Below, piece by piece: positions 8,822-17,438 of a DNA stretch of 64,000 nucleotides. Source of the DNA: JBHENC01 sp046262295 (GTDB lineage Bacteria > Acidobacteriota > Blastocatellia > Pyrinomonadales > Pyrinomonadaceae); the NCBI GenBank assembly GCA_046262295.1, contig JBHENC010000003.1, forward strand, positions 186,001 to 250,000, given 5' to 3'. Below the pieces are notes generated by a model that saw only the letters and a program-made list of their open reading frames with translations, searched no databases and was not told where the DNA came from. Numbering within the stretch: position 1 is the stretch's first letter; every line of letters starts with the position of its first letter. Position numbers and translations under genes: made by a program.

Positions 8822-10416
8822 GTTGATCTATAAACGCGGTAATCCATCTCTGCGAAGATGTTATCGCGCGCTTCCGCATCTGCGAGACGCGCTTCGTCAA
8901 TCGAGCCGCGTTCGATGTCGTCCGCAAGAAGATTGAAACGGCGTATGTGTGAACGAAAGCGGCGCGAAGCATATTCAACCGTCGTGCCTTGAAAGATTTG
9001 AAACGCCCAGTCGCTCGACTCTGCGAGCAGCAGTTCGCGCGCCGCTTGATTGAGCGCACGCCGCATTAACTCGTTCGGTTCAAAATGGGCGTCGGCCAGT
9101 TGCGTCATGCGCGTCTCGGCGGCGTGCTGGTGCGGATACATCCATGCGTTCGCTTCGTTGAGCCAGACTTTGTAGTAACCGTCTTCGCCCCACGAAGAAG
9201 CGGAGAGTTGCTGCGTTTGAAGGTTTACGCCGGAGTCAAGCACGTCGCCGGGCGTTACGGCGGCAATCTCGTTTTGATCCCAGTGCAGCTTGCGAAAAAC
9301 GTAATCGAGAAATTGCACGCCCTCAAACCACCAGTGGCCGAAAAGTTCCGCGTCGTAAGGCGACACGATCAGCGGCGGGCGTCCGTCGAATAAGTTGTTG
9401 AGTTGCGCAGCCTGTTTGATGCGTTCGGAAACGAAATGTCCGGCATCGAGCGCGGTGCGTTCGCGCGCGGTCAGCGGATCATACGGAAGCTTGTCCGGTT
9501 GCGCCACGTCACGACCCGTGATGCTGTAATACTTGAGTCCGAGATGCCTGCGCTCGCCGTTCTCGTGCAGATGCGGAAGCAGATAATCAATCGGCGCATC
9601 CCAACCCAGATCACGATAAAATTCACGATATTCGGACGCGCCCGGATAACCGACGACGGAACTCCAGACCTGCTGGCTCGTCTCCAGATCGCGTGCGAAG
9701 ACGGCAACACCGTTCGGGCAGCGCACGGGCGCGTAAACGCCGTAGCGCGGGCGCGGTTCGCCGTACAGAATCGCGTGTGTGTCGGCAATAAAATATTCTA
9801 TACCCGCATCTGCGACGAGCGTTTCAATGCCCGGCTCGTAGGCGCATTCGGGCAGCCAGATACCGCGCGGGTGACGATTAAAATGTTTACGATAGTTGGC
9901 GACCGCCGTATTTATCTGCGCACGTCTGGCTTCCGTCGTGGAGATAAGCGGCAGAAAGCCGTGCGTTGCGCCGCAGGTAATGATCTCCAGCGCGCCCGCG
10001 TCTTGCAGTTCCTTGAAACCGTGCAGCAAGTTGCGCTGGTAACGATCCGCCCAGAGATTCCACGCGGCGTTCAGATTCTCTTGATACATACGCACGGCGG
10101 GCGCAAATTCGGGCGCTTCGCCGTTCGTGCGCGCTAACTCTTTTTCAGTGAGAGCGATAAGATTTTCAAGGTGGCGAGCGTAGCGCGATTGCAGCAGAGG
10201 ATCGGCAAGCATCTCGCAAAGCGTCGGCGAAATATTCATCGCCAAACGCGGCGCGGCTCCGCTTTCGCGTAAATTCGTCAGGATGAAAACGAGCGGCAGA
10301 TAAACTTCCGTAATTGCTTCGTAGAGCCAATCTTCCTCTAAAAATTCGGGATGCTCCGGGTGGCGCACAAACGGCAGGTGCGCATGAAGTATCAGACTGA
10401 AGTATCCTGTGGGCAC
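8818..10416 (-). CDS. GH57-family 1,4-alpha-glucan branching enzyme
   Basis: This 532-residue protein resembles the GH57 branching enzymes of Thermus and Thermococcus (DUF1957 type), which make alpha-1,6 branches in glycogen-like glucans. The first motif is FSLILHAHLPFVRHPE; the catalytic nucleophile is E190 in GIWLPECAYEPG and the acid/base is D355 in SPYDAELFGHWW. These positions are almost identical to the residue numbers I recall for characterised members (about 183-184 and 353-354). A C-terminal helical domain follows. The DUF4912 gene lies 105 bp upstream on the same strand, a neighbour often seen with this enzyme. It is probably cytoplasmic. Confidence 0.93.
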   Translation of the reverse strand: MPTGYFSLILHAHLPFVRHPEHPEFLEEDWLYEAITEVYLPLVFILTNLRESGAAPRLAMNISPTLCEMLADPLLQSRYARHLENLIALTEKELARTNGEAPEFAPAVRMYQENLNAAWNLWADRYQRNLLHGFKELQDAGALEIITCGATHGFLPLISTTEARRAQINTAVANYRKHFNRHPRGIWLPECAYEPGIETLVADAGIEYFIADTHAILYGEPRPRYGVYAPVRCPNGVAVFARDLETSQQVWSSVVGYPGASEYREFYRDLGWDAPIDYLLPHLHENGERRHLGLKYYSITGRDVAQPDKLPYDPLTARERTALDAGHFVSERIKQAAQLNNLFDGRPPLIVSPYDAELFGHWWFEGVQFLDYVFRKLHWDQNEIAAVTPGDVLDSGVNLQTQQLSASSWGEDGYYKVWLNEANAWMYPHQHAAETRMTQLADAHFEPNELMRRALNQAARELLLAESSDWAFQIFQGTTVEYASRRFRSHIRRFNLLADDIERGSIDEARLADAEARDNIFAEMDYRVYRST

Positions 10417-10521
10417 AAGTGTTAATCGGTAGAAAGTTAAGCCGTCACATTCAATCGTGTCGCGCTCGCGCGACGCGCAAAATTGATTAAAGGATTAAGG
10501 GCGACGCGGGGGCGCAACGCT

Positions 10522-11562
10522 TTAATCCGCTTGCCCGCGCCCGAAACGTTGCGTCATGCTCGGCAGCCAGACGTGCGGCGGTAGTCGCGGCAGATTCACG
10601 CGGCTGGCGCTCCAGACAAAACGCGCGGCGAGTCTCATCTCGGCTTCCAACGGCGTGCCGAAAGCATCGAAGCTGAATTTGAGGTTCAACGCGGTGCGCA
10701 GTAGTTCAAGCAGTCGTGTAACATCGAGCGCGCCGCTTTGAGCCTCGTTTAATTCTTCCAGCCAGTGGGCAAAGGCGGGCGACAGCGCGCTTTGCACGGA
10801 TGCGAGCGGCACGCCGAGAGCGAGCGCCGCCAGCAATGCTCGTATTTCCACCAGAGCAAAATCGTCGGTTGCGAAAATCTCGCGGCCTGTAAATCTCCCG
10901 AACACCTCGCGCGTCGCTTGATCGTGCGTCGCTTCGTCGGCGGCTTCGAGCGCAACTTCCAGCGCGTCGCTCGCGTAACCCGCTTCATCCAGCACGCGCG
11001 AAAATTCAAGCGGAGAAACATAAAACTCCGGCGTGTGCTCCGTCGCGTGCGATATGCCCGCGCGCGGCGTGCGCACCGTGTTGGATGTTAGCAGGCGAAT
11101 AAACGCGCGATTGGGTGCAAATAGTCCGACCTCCGCTTTGTATTCATAGCCCGCCTGCACCGTAAACCAGTGCGCACGGCTTTCGGCGTTCGCTCCCTGC
11201 AACGTCTCCGTGCGCGTAAAGAGATTTGTGAGGCGCACGGCAAGCCGGTAATCGGCGGCTTGATCGTCGCTCATAATCCGGCGCAGCGTGGCGAAAGGAT
11301 CGCGCGCCAATTCCCAGTAAAGATAAAGTTTGCCGGGCGATTGAACGAGCAAGCGTATGCGATTGGCGGGCGGCGTCTCCGGCAGCGGCTCATCAACGGA
11401 CAGTGCGGCCAGCGTTTCACTGACGCTCGGAGCGATGGGTTCGACGGTTGGTGTTAGGAATTGTTCGGAGCTGCCTGCAAAGTAGAGAGACATTAATTTT
11501 TCGGGCGCGAGAGCGTTACGTTGACACACTGCGCTCCATTGAAACTGCGAGCGCATTGACAT
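10522..11562 (-). CDS. DUF4912-domain protein
   Basis: The 346-residue protein contains a DUF4912 core at about residues 60-180 (RIRLLVQSPGKLYLYWEL followed by the beta-rich block ending with VRTPR). DUF4912 has an immunoglobulin-like, carbohydrate-binding-module-like appearance and often neighbours GH57 enzymes and glycogen genes, so a role in glucan handling is plausible, but no activity is known to me. The remaining C-terminal half is helical and not recognised. There is no signal peptide. The start at 11562 is the first of several Met codons; a start at residue 24 is also possible. Confidence 0.75.
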   Translation of the reverse strand: MSMRSQFQWSAVCQRNALAPEKLMSLYFAGSSEQFLTPTVEPIAPSVSETLAALSVDEPLPETPPANRIRLLVQSPGKLYLYWELARDPFATLRRIMSDDQAADYRLAVRLTNLFTRTETLQGANAESRAHWFTVQAGYEYKAEVGLFAPNRAFIRLLTSNTVRTPRAGISHATEHTPEFYVSPLEFSRVLDEAGYASDALEVALEAADEATHDQATREVFGRFTGREIFATDDFALVEIRALLAALALGVPLASVQSALSPAFAHWLEELNEAQSGALDVTRLLELLRTALNLKFSFDAFGTPLEAEMRLAARFVWSASRVNLPRLPPHVWLPSMTQRFGRGQAD

Positions 11563-11641
11563 GATTAATCACGTCAACTTGTACGAAATTGCGCGCACGG
11601 TGTCAACGTCGCGTTCGGGAAATACGGCGCACGAAGCAAAT

Positions 11642-12544
11642 TTAATCGCCCGCTACGGATTGACTATTTGCGCCGGTCGTTCGCCTTTTGAGCTTGATGT
11701 CGAGCGTGCCAAAGTCGGTTTCGACGTGCGCCCGGACGGGAATGCGGCGGGCGTCGTTCGTCAGCCACACGGACAACAAGCCGTCGCCGGGTAATAGTCT
11801 CTGCCTGCCGAATGCTTCAATATCAACGCGCACGGTTGAAACTTGGCCGAGTGCCGTCTTGAAACCCTTTTTCTCGTCTGAGACTTTAACGGGAATGCTG
11901 AAGATGCGTCCCGAATCGCTGATGGGAATTTCAAAACTCTGGCCGACGGCAAGCTGTCGTGTGCGCAAGAAATAGAAGATCGAGACGATGTCTTGCATGG
12001 CATCTTTTGTTTCGGATGTCACCACGCGCGGGGCTTGCGCCGGATCGTTCGGATTGCGTTCCGTCCAGATTATTTTGCCTGCGTTTCTATCGAAGACTGC
12101 TTCGCTCGCGCGCCGCCGTTCGTTCTGCTCGTCGAGTTTCGTCGTCCGAAGCATGGCGAAGGAAGCGGGGTCAACTGTGGATTCAACGCGCTGGTGGAAA
12201 CGCACGCCGAAGAGACGCGGCACGATACCTTTCGACGCAAGCTCCATCGTGAAGCGATAGTTTGCGTTCGCGTCTCTGGCCGCGTGGTTTGATTTGCTTT
12301 CAGCCGGTGCGCGCATGGCTTTGAAAGAGAGTTCGGCGACGCTGACATTGCGCAGCAGAAGTCTAGAAAAGACTGCTTCGTAGCTTAATTCTTCAACAGG
12401 CTCGAAAGAGTAAGGCGGGCTGAGTTTAGACGGCGGCGTATGGACTGGAATCTGTTGCCGCCCGCGCGCGGCGATGAGGCCGACCGTAAACGCGAGACCG
12501 AGAACCGCGAGCGCGATCAGCCGCAAAGCAGGCGAACACTTCAT
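11642..12544 (-). CDS. DUF3108-domain secreted protein
   Basis: The true start is taken as the ATG at 12544, directly followed by a signal peptide (CSPALRLIALAVLGLAFTVG); a longer frame to 12664 runs into the preceding gene. This gives 300 residues. The mature part has the DUF3108 pattern: an opening LSYEAVFSRLLLRNVSVAELSF, a middle with VFDRNAGKIIWTE, the SIFYFLRTRQLAVGQSFEIP segment and an ending RIPVRAHVETDFGTLDIKL. DUF3108 proteins are periplasmic or outer-membrane-associated beta-rich proteins of uncertain role. It lies 7 bp after the ICMT-like gene, in the same transcription unit. Confidence 0.8.
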   Translation of the reverse strand: MKCSPALRLIALAVLGLAFTVGLIAARGRQQIPVHTPPSKLSPPYSFEPVEELSYEAVFSRLLLRNVSVAELSFKAMRAPAESKSNHAARDANANYRFTMELASKGIVPRLFGVRFHQRVESTVDPASFAMLRTTKLDEQNERRRASEAVFDRNAGKIIWTERNPNDPAQAPRVVTSETKDAMQDIVSIFYFLRTRQLAVGQSFEIPISDSGRIFSIPVKVSDEKKGFKTALGQVSTVRVDIEAFGRQRLLPGDGLLSVWLTNDARRIPVRAHVETDFGTLDIKLKRRTTGANSQSVAGD

Positions 12545-12551
12545 AAGCACA

Positions 12552-13088
12552 CTATTTGATAAAAGCAAATCTAAGCGCAAGCAAACCCCACGCGGCCGCG
12601 AATCCGAGCGTCGCACGGTATTCCCTGTAACGCATATACAACGTCGCATCGAACTTCGCAGCACTTTGCGCCTGATCGTCTCTATAAGGAATCAGACGCG
12701 GGAGAAACAGCGGCACGGCGCGGCTGTAACGCGCGTAATCTTCGCCGAAGATATCAATCAACGTCGCCGCTTCGACGCGCATCACCGGAACATAGATGCC
12801 TAGAAAAAGCGCGGCGAAAAGCAGCGTCAGCAAAGGCTGATTGGACGCTATCGTAAATCCTAATCCGAGCACGAAGCTGCCCAGATAAAGCGGGTTGCGC
12901 GTATGGGCATAGGGGCCTGAAACGGCAAGCGCAGAGTTTTTACGAATATGGCCGGAAGCCCACGCGCGCATCGCTAACCCCATTAACGCCACGCCGCCGC
13001 CGAGCGCGAGTGTGAGCGGGCGCGGGCGCGCGAAGATAATGAACAGCGCGGCGCACACAAATCCGAGCGGCACGCGCCAGCGCTGCAT
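12552..13088 (-). CDS. Isoprenylcysteine carboxyl methyltransferase-like membrane protein
   Basis: From the ATG at 13088 the product is 178 residues. An upstream frame extension overlaps the heptosyltransferase and is rejected. A GAGGCGG ribosome site lies just ahead of the ATG. The protein has four or five membrane segments and the family signature GPYAHTRNPLYLGSF (about 75-90), which binds S-adenosylmethionine in ICMT/PEMT enzymes, followed by the second block EEDYARY-like FGEDYARYSRAVP. Substrates in bacteria are diverse (lipids, isoprenoids, phenols) and not predictable. It begins 13 bp after the stop of the first heptosyltransferase, so it is likely in the heptose operon and may modify an envelope lipid. 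Confidence 0.82.
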   Translation of the reverse strand: MQRWRVPLGFVCAALFIIFARPRPLTLALGGGVALMGLAMRAWASGHIRKNSALAVSGPYAHTRNPLYLGSFVLGLGFTIASNQPLLTLLFAALFLGIYVPVMRVEAATLIDIFGEDYARYSRAVPLFLPRLIPYRDDQAQSAAKFDATLYMRYREYRATLGFAAAWGLLALRFAFIK

Positions 13089-13101
13089 CCATGTTCCGCC
13101 T

Positions 13102-14190
13102 CTACGCAATGATGGCGCGCTCCATATTCCGAATAGCCTGAAAGTTTCCCGCACGCCGCAAACGCTCGCTCGCCGCCGCAAGCACGCGCTGCACTTCGAT
13201 ATCCATACAAATCCATTCGGCACAGGCACGGCGGTGGCAATCCACACGACAACCGATATCGTTTCGCTCGACGCAAATATCTGCGGCACGCGGGCTGCCG
13301 TTACGCCACCACTCCGTCGGGCCGAAGAGTCCGACGACCGGGGCGTTTGCTGCGATTGCCAGATGCGTCGGCCCCGTATCGCCGCCGACATAAAGAGCCG
13401 CGTGTTGCGCGAGCGCGTAGAAACCTTTCAGCGAAACATTTGCCACACGCGCCCTTTTGCTCAAACTAGTGCGCAAGGCCGTCTCCGCCAAACGCTCCTC
13501 GCCCGGCCCGTAAGTGATTATGGAATGAAGCCTGTGATGTGCCCATAACTCGTCGGCCAGTGCGCTGAACTTTTCCGCGCTCCATAGCTTCGTCGGCCAC
13601 CCTCCGCCCGGATTGAGAATCGCGTATCCATCGCCCGTGCCTCGCGCCGCACCTTCCGCTTCCTGTTGATGCTCACGGCTGATGCCGATAGGGAACTCGA
13701 ATGCTTCTGGATCAGTGGGCACTGAAATCTGCAACGCGCTGGCCGCCAACGCTAAATTCTTGGCGATAATGTGCGATCTGTGCGGCACGTCGCTAACGGT
13801 TTCCGAGAGCAAAAAGCGGCTCGCGGGTTCGCGCAGATGTTCGCGCGAAAAGCCGTAGATGCGGCGTGCGCCGGAAAGCCTTGCGATGAATGCTGATTTA
13901 AGAAGCCCTTGAAGATCGAGCGCGATATCGAAGGATGAGGCGCGTAGCCGACGTAACTGCTGGCGCGGTGCCCGCAGCGTCTCCCCAGACACCGGCCAGC
14001 GCCTCAGAGCCTTCGTGTCCACTTCGATGAGGCGATCAAGCAACGGGTTGTCCCTCAAGATTTCCGCCGCCCGTCGCTCCACCACCCAAGAGATTTCCGC
14101 GCGCGGCAGGGCACGCTTAATCGCCGCCAGCGTCGGAAGCGCGTGCACGATATCACCTATACTGCTTAACTTGACGATGAGAATACGCAT
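13102..14190 (-). CDS. waaC: Lipopolysaccharide heptosyltransferase I-type glycosyltransferase (GT9)
   Basis: This 362-residue protein is a GT9 enzyme that moves L-glycero-D-manno-heptose from ADP-heptose to the inner core. It opens with MRILIVKLSSIGDIVHALPT, the acceptor-side loop shared with WaaC, and includes the ISWVVE block and the nucleotide-sugar site YVGGDTGPTHLAIAANAPVVGLFGPT near residue 270. The C-terminal region has a Cys/Arg-rich tail (IGCRVDCHRRACAEWICMDI) typical of this group. Its start codon abuts a heptad repeat at 14191 and has no Shine-Dalgarno sequence. The order kinase-adenylyltransferase upstream supports a heptose role. WaaC rather than WaaF is judged from the N-terminus. 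Confidence 0.85.
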   Translation of the reverse strand: MRILIVKLSSIGDIVHALPTLAAIKRALPRAEISWVVERRAAEILRDNPLLDRLIEVDTKALRRWPVSGETLRAPRQQLRRLRASSFDIALDLQGLLKSAFIARLSGARRIYGFSREHLREPASRFLLSETVSDVPHRSHIIAKNLALAASALQISVPTDPEAFEFPIGISREHQQEAEGAARGTGDGYAILNPGGGWPTKLWSAEKFSALADELWAHHRLHSIITYGPGEERLAETALRTSLSKRARVANVSLKGFYALAQHAALYVGGDTGPTHLAIAANAPVVGLFGPTEWWRNGSPRAADICVERNDIGCRVDCHRRACAEWICMDIEVQRVLAAASERLRRAGNFQAIRNMERAIIA

Positions 14191-14261
14191 TCAGTAATCA
14201 GTAGTCAGTAATCAGTAGTCAGTTAACAAAAGCTGAAAACTGATTACTGATTACTGACTAC
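14191..14261. repeat. Heptad-repeat hairpin, CAGTAAT/CAGTAGT type
   Basis: Four perfect alternating heptads CAGTAAT and CAGTAGT (14192-14219) are followed by a spacer and an inverted copy. The arms 14201-14224 and 14238-14261 match at 23 of 24 positions. The right arm covers the last codons and stop of rfaE2, and the left end touches the waaC start codon, so the repeat fills the gap. Confidence 0.9.
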
Positions 14262-14732
14262 TTTCTTCACCATCTCTGTTGACGAATGATCTTTCGGGTC
14301 GCCGACAATGGCGACGCGCCCGCCGTAGGATCGTACCACATCGCGTTCGGGGACTGTCTCTTCCGTGTAGTCCGTGCCTTTGGCGTGAACGTCCGGGCGT
14401 AAGGCGCGCAGCAATTCCTCGACCGTCGGCTCTGAAAATATCGTCACGTAATCAACGGCGCGAACGGCAGCAATAATCTCGGCGCGCTCGCGTTCGGGCA
14501 CAAACGGACGCCCTTCGCCTTTGAGTGCGCGCACCTGCGCATCGGAATTGATTCCAACGATTAATATGTCGCCGAGCAGCCGTGCGCCTTCAAGATAGCG
14601 TATGTGCCCGACGTGCAGCACGTCGAAACAACCGTTTGCCAGCACGACGCGCGCCCTGTTCTTGCGCGCAATCGCCACCCGCGCGATCAAGCGATTGCGT
14701 TCAAGAATTCGGGAAATGATCGGTGAGTGCAT
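14244..14732 (-). CDS. rfaE2: D-glycero-beta-D-manno-heptose 1-phosphate adenylyltransferase
   Basis: At 162 residues this is the stand-alone cytidylyltransferase-fold half of HldE/RfaE. It activates heptose-1-phosphate with ATP to ADP-heptose. The signature ANGCFDVLHVGHIRYLEGAR (HxGH motif, near residues 33-52) and the later KGTDYTEETVPERDVV plus STEMVKKVV blocks are clear. The last five codons (VVSNQ) and the stop are encoded inside an inverted heptad repeat, so the C-terminus may have been changed by that element. The gene follows rfaE1 by 8 bp in the same transcript. Confidence 0.93.
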   Translation of the reverse strand: MHSPIISRILERNRLIARVAIARKNRARVVLANGCFDVLHVGHIRYLEGARLLGDILIVGINSDAQVRALKGEGRPFVPERERAEIIAAVRAVDYVTIFSEPTVEELLRALRPDVHAKGTDYTEETVPERDVVRSYGGRVAIVGDPKDHSSTEMVKKVVSNQ

Positions 14733-14740
14733 ATTAATTC

Positions 14741-15766
14741 TTAGCGCAAGATTGATGAAAGAAGTTCCTGCGCGTTAATAGACGCCGTGCCGCGTTTCAT
14801 CACGACGAGGCCGCCCGCGTGATTGGCGATGTGCGCGGCATCGGCGAAGGTTGCGCCGGACGCAAGCGCAAGCGCATAGGCCGCAATCACAGTATCGCCC
14901 GCGCCCGTGACGTCAACGGGTTCGCGCGCCCCGACGGGTTCGATGTGCAAGGCTTCCGCACCCGTTTGAAAAAGCATCATGCCGTTGCTTCCGCGCGTGA
15001 TTAATAGAGCCTCGTAGTTTAACTTTTCGCGCAACTGTGCGCCCGCTGCACGCAATGTTGTTTCATCAGTCAGCGGTGTGCCGAGCAGTTGTTCGACTTC
15101 ATCTTCATTCGGAGTCGCCGACGTGAAGCCTGAAAAACCTTGCAGGCCGAAGCGTGAATCAACGATCACGGCAACCTCGCGCCCCAGTGTTTCCTCGCGC
15201 ACAATTTTCGCCGTCTCATGATTCGCAACGCCGTAATTATAATCGGAAATGATAACGGCATCGGCAAGCTTCAATGATGCGCGCAACTCTTCGCGCAGTT
15301 GCCCGTGCAAAGTTTCGCTGTCGAGCAGTTCGCTTTCGTAGTCAATGCGGATTACCTGCTGGCGCGTTGAATGTGTTTGACCGGCGAGGACGCGAACCTT
15401 CGTGGTTGTCCGCGCATCGGGTGCAATCAGAACACGTTCACAGTTGACCTTGGCGGCGCGAAGTTTTTCCAGAAGCGCGCGTCCCTGTTCGTCCCTGCCG
15501 ACGATGCCGACGAGAGCCGTATGCGCGCCGAGTGCCGCGAGATTGGCGGCGCAGTTGGCCGCGCCGCCGGGCGATGTCTCCGTGCGTTCATGGCGAAGTA
15601 TTAATACGGGAGCTTCGCGCGAGACGCGGCTGATTGCGCCGTAAAGAAATTGATCTGCGAGAAGATCGCCGACGACAACGATGTTTTTGCCGACGGCAAA
15701 ACCACGCACAATATTCGCCAGATGCTCGCGCGGTTGGTGTAGTTGCTGCACTGCGCTGGTATCCAT
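14741..15766 (-). CDS. rfaE1: D-glycero-beta-D-manno-heptose-7-phosphate kinase
   Basis: Starting at the ATG at 15766, which overlaps the gmhB stop by one base (TGATG), the product is 341 residues, as expected for the PfkB/ribokinase-type half of HldE. Longer upstream frames read through gmhB antisense to its codons and are rejected. Visible motifs: the substrate block SPGGAANCAANLAALGA (about 65-80), the SRFGLQGFSGFTSATPNEDEVE stretch and the catalytic GAGDTVIAAYALALASG (near 282) with the anion hole and base Asp. It phosphorylates heptose-7-phosphate to the 1,7-bisphosphate in the ADP-heptose pathway. Confidence 0.93.
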   Translation of the reverse strand: MDTSAVQQLHQPREHLANIVRGFAVGKNIVVVGDLLADQFLYGAISRVSREAPVLILRHERTETSPGGAANCAANLAALGAHTALVGIVGRDEQGRALLEKLRAAKVNCERVLIAPDARTTTKVRVLAGQTHSTRQQVIRIDYESELLDSETLHGQLREELRASLKLADAVIISDYNYGVANHETAKIVREETLGREVAVIVDSRFGLQGFSGFTSATPNEDEVEQLLGTPLTDETTLRAAGAQLREKLNYEALLITRGSNGMMLFQTGAEALHIEPVGAREPVDVTGAGDTVIAAYALALASGATFADAAHIANHAGGLVVMKRGTASINAQELLSSILR

Positions 15767-16359
15767 CACGCGATGCTCCTCGCGTCTTCTGTGGTGATGA
15801 ATTGAATCGCTTCGAGCAGATCGTTCGCAACCAAATCCGGCTCTGTCTTCCAGATGCCGCGCTGATATTCCCATTCGCCGCGCCCGTAACCGCTCAGCAC
15901 AAACGCGGAACGAAGCCCGGCATTGCGCGCCAGCTCCGTATCGCTGTAACGATCCCCGATCATCCAACTGCGCGACAAATCAATATCAAACTCCTGCGCC
16001 GCACGTGTCACAAGGCCTGGCTTAGGTTTGCGGCAATCGCAATCAAAACGATAAGGCGGTTCGCCGACAGTGGGATGATGTGCGCAATAGTAGATCGCGT
16101 CCAGAAGCGCGCCGTTCTTTTTAAGCTCTTGTTCCAGAAGCGCGTGAACATCCGTGATGACGTTCTCCGTGAAATAACCACGCGCCACGCCCGCTTGATT
16201 CGTGACGAGAATCGCAAGGAAACCAGACTGATTCAAGAGCCGCACGGCTTCGCCCGCGTAAGGAAACACGCGGTAGCGCGAAGGATGATTGACGTAGCCT
16301 ATCTCTTCGGAAATCGTGCCGTCACGATCCATAAACACGGCGCGTCGTTTCATGCCCAC
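15766..16359 (-). CDS. gmhB: D-glycero-beta-D-manno-heptose-1,7-bisphosphate 7-phosphatase
   Basis: The 197-residue HAD phosphatase starts close to the nucleophile loop AVFMDRDGTISEE (nucleophile D and acid D two residues later), followed by VTNQAGVARGYF, then the zinc-binding Cys/His loop YYCAHHP...DCDCRKPKPG and the MIGDRYSDTELARNAG motif. These are the hallmark of GmhB, which removes the 7-phosphate between kinase and adenylyltransferase steps. It overlaps the waaF gene by 10 bp and rfaE1 by one base, in line with a polycistronic message. Start codon could equally be residue 3 (MKRR). Confidence 0.93.
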   Translation of the reverse strand: MGMKRRAVFMDRDGTISEEIGYVNHPSRYRVFPYAGEAVRLLNQSGFLAILVTNQAGVARGYFTENVITDVHALLEQELKKNGALLDAIYYCAHHPTVGEPPYRFDCDCRKPKPGLVTRAAQEFDIDLSRSWMIGDRYSDTELARNAGLRSAFVLSGYGRGEWEYQRGIWKTEPDLVANDLLEAIQFITTEDARSIA

Positions 16360-17438
16360 ACCTCCGCGCGAGTTTTATGAAGGAGTGCGGCGGCGCGCTT
16401 GAATACTTCTTCGGGCGTAATCACCGTCATGCAGCGATGGTCAATCGGGCAATCGCGCAGCATACAGGGCGCACACGCGGGCGGGCGACGAACTATTTCC
16501 GCCGCCTCAGAATATGGGCGCGTCGTCGTCGGGTCGGTCGGGCCGAAGATGACCAGCGTCGGGCGTTCAAGCGCCGCTGCGATATGCGCGGGGCCGGTGT
16601 CGTTCGTGACGAGCAGATCGGCCAGACTTAAAACAGCGACGAGCTGCGCAAGGCTCGTATGTCCCGTCAGGATAACGGGCTGACGATGCATCCGCGCGGC
16701 AACGTCCTGCGATACACTCGCTTCATCCGGCGCGCCGACGAGTACGACATCAATGCCCGCGCGCTCCATCAAATGATCGGCAAGCGTCGCGTAGTAATTA
16801 ACCGGCCAGCGTTTCGCGCGGCTGTTCGTCGAACCGGGACACAGGGCGACGAAGGAACGATCCGCGTGTGCCCCTCGCGCGCGAAGAATCTCCGACGCTT
16901 CATGCTTGCGCGCTTCAGAAACACCGAGCGCGAAAACAGGCGCGCTCTCAAGAATACCGGATGCGCCATAGAGCTGTTCTTCGAGTTCCCGGACGATGTT
17001 CATGTAATAAAAGACTTCGTGCCGCGCATCGCGCCATGCGGGAAGCTCTAGGGAATGTGTGAGCAGGAGACGGCGGTTGTCCGTCGCGTAGCCGAATCGT
17101 GCGGGAACGCGCGCGAGCGTAGGAATCAATGCGGCCTCGAAAGCGTTCTGAAAAAGCACTGCGAGATTGAACGAGCGTTTGCCCCACTCGCGCGTTTGTC
17201 GCCAGAGTGCGCCGAAACTGTGCGCGCCGCGATCACAAATCAAAAGGTCATCAACGAAATCAGCGTCACCGAAAATTCCATCAGCCCAAGAGCGCGTGAC
17301 GAGCGTGATGTGCGCGCGGGGCAGCACACGCCGCAGTTCGCGCAGGGCGGGGATGGTCATCACCGCATCGCCTACCCAGTTCGTGCCGCGCACCACCACG
17401 CGCTCGATCTTTTCAGCTTTTAACTCGCGTCCTTTCAC
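16350..17438 (-). CDS. waaF: Lipopolysaccharide heptosyltransferase II-type glycosyltransferase (GT9)
   Basis: This second 362-residue GT9 member begins IERVVVRGTNWVGDAVMTIPALRE, characteristic of WaaF, and carries VALCPGSTNSRAKRWP and the nucleotide-sugar site LLVTNDTGPAHIAAALERPTLVIFGPTDP. It should transfer the second core heptose from ADP-heptose on the cytoplasmic face of the inner membrane. It overlaps the SDR gene upstream by 4 bp (ATGA) and gmhB downstream by 10 bp. The Cys-containing C-terminal ACAPCMLRDCPIDHRCM segment is common in this family. Confidence 0.9.
   Translation of the reverse strand: MKGRELKAEKIERVVVRGTNWVGDAVMTIPALRELRRVLPRAHITLVTRSWADGIFGDADFVDDLLICDRGAHSFGALWRQTREWGKRSFNLAVLFQNAFEAALIPTLARVPARFGYATDNRRLLLTHSLELPAWRDARHEVFYYMNIVRELEEQLYGASGILESAPVFALGVSEARKHEASEILRARGAHADRSFVALCPGSTNSRAKRWPVNYYATLADHLMERAGIDVVLVGAPDEASVSQDVAARMHRQPVILTGHTSLAQLVAVLSLADLLVTNDTGPAHIAAALERPTLVIFGPTDPTTTRPYSEAAEIVRRPPACAPCMLRDCPIDHRCMTVITPEEVFKRAAALLHKTRAEVWA

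Noticed and set aside
12545..12664. N-terminal extension of the DUF3108 protein
   Set aside because: It would overlap the ICMT-like gene; the signal peptide starts at the ATG at 12544.
13089..13391. N-terminal extension of the ICMT-like protein
   Set aside because: It is antiparallel in character to no domain and overlaps the heptosyltransferase coding region in another frame; a ribosome site marks the ATG at 13088.
15767..15967. N-terminal extension of the heptose kinase
   Set aside because: It lies inside gmhB in another frame; the TGATG junction gives the expected kinase start.
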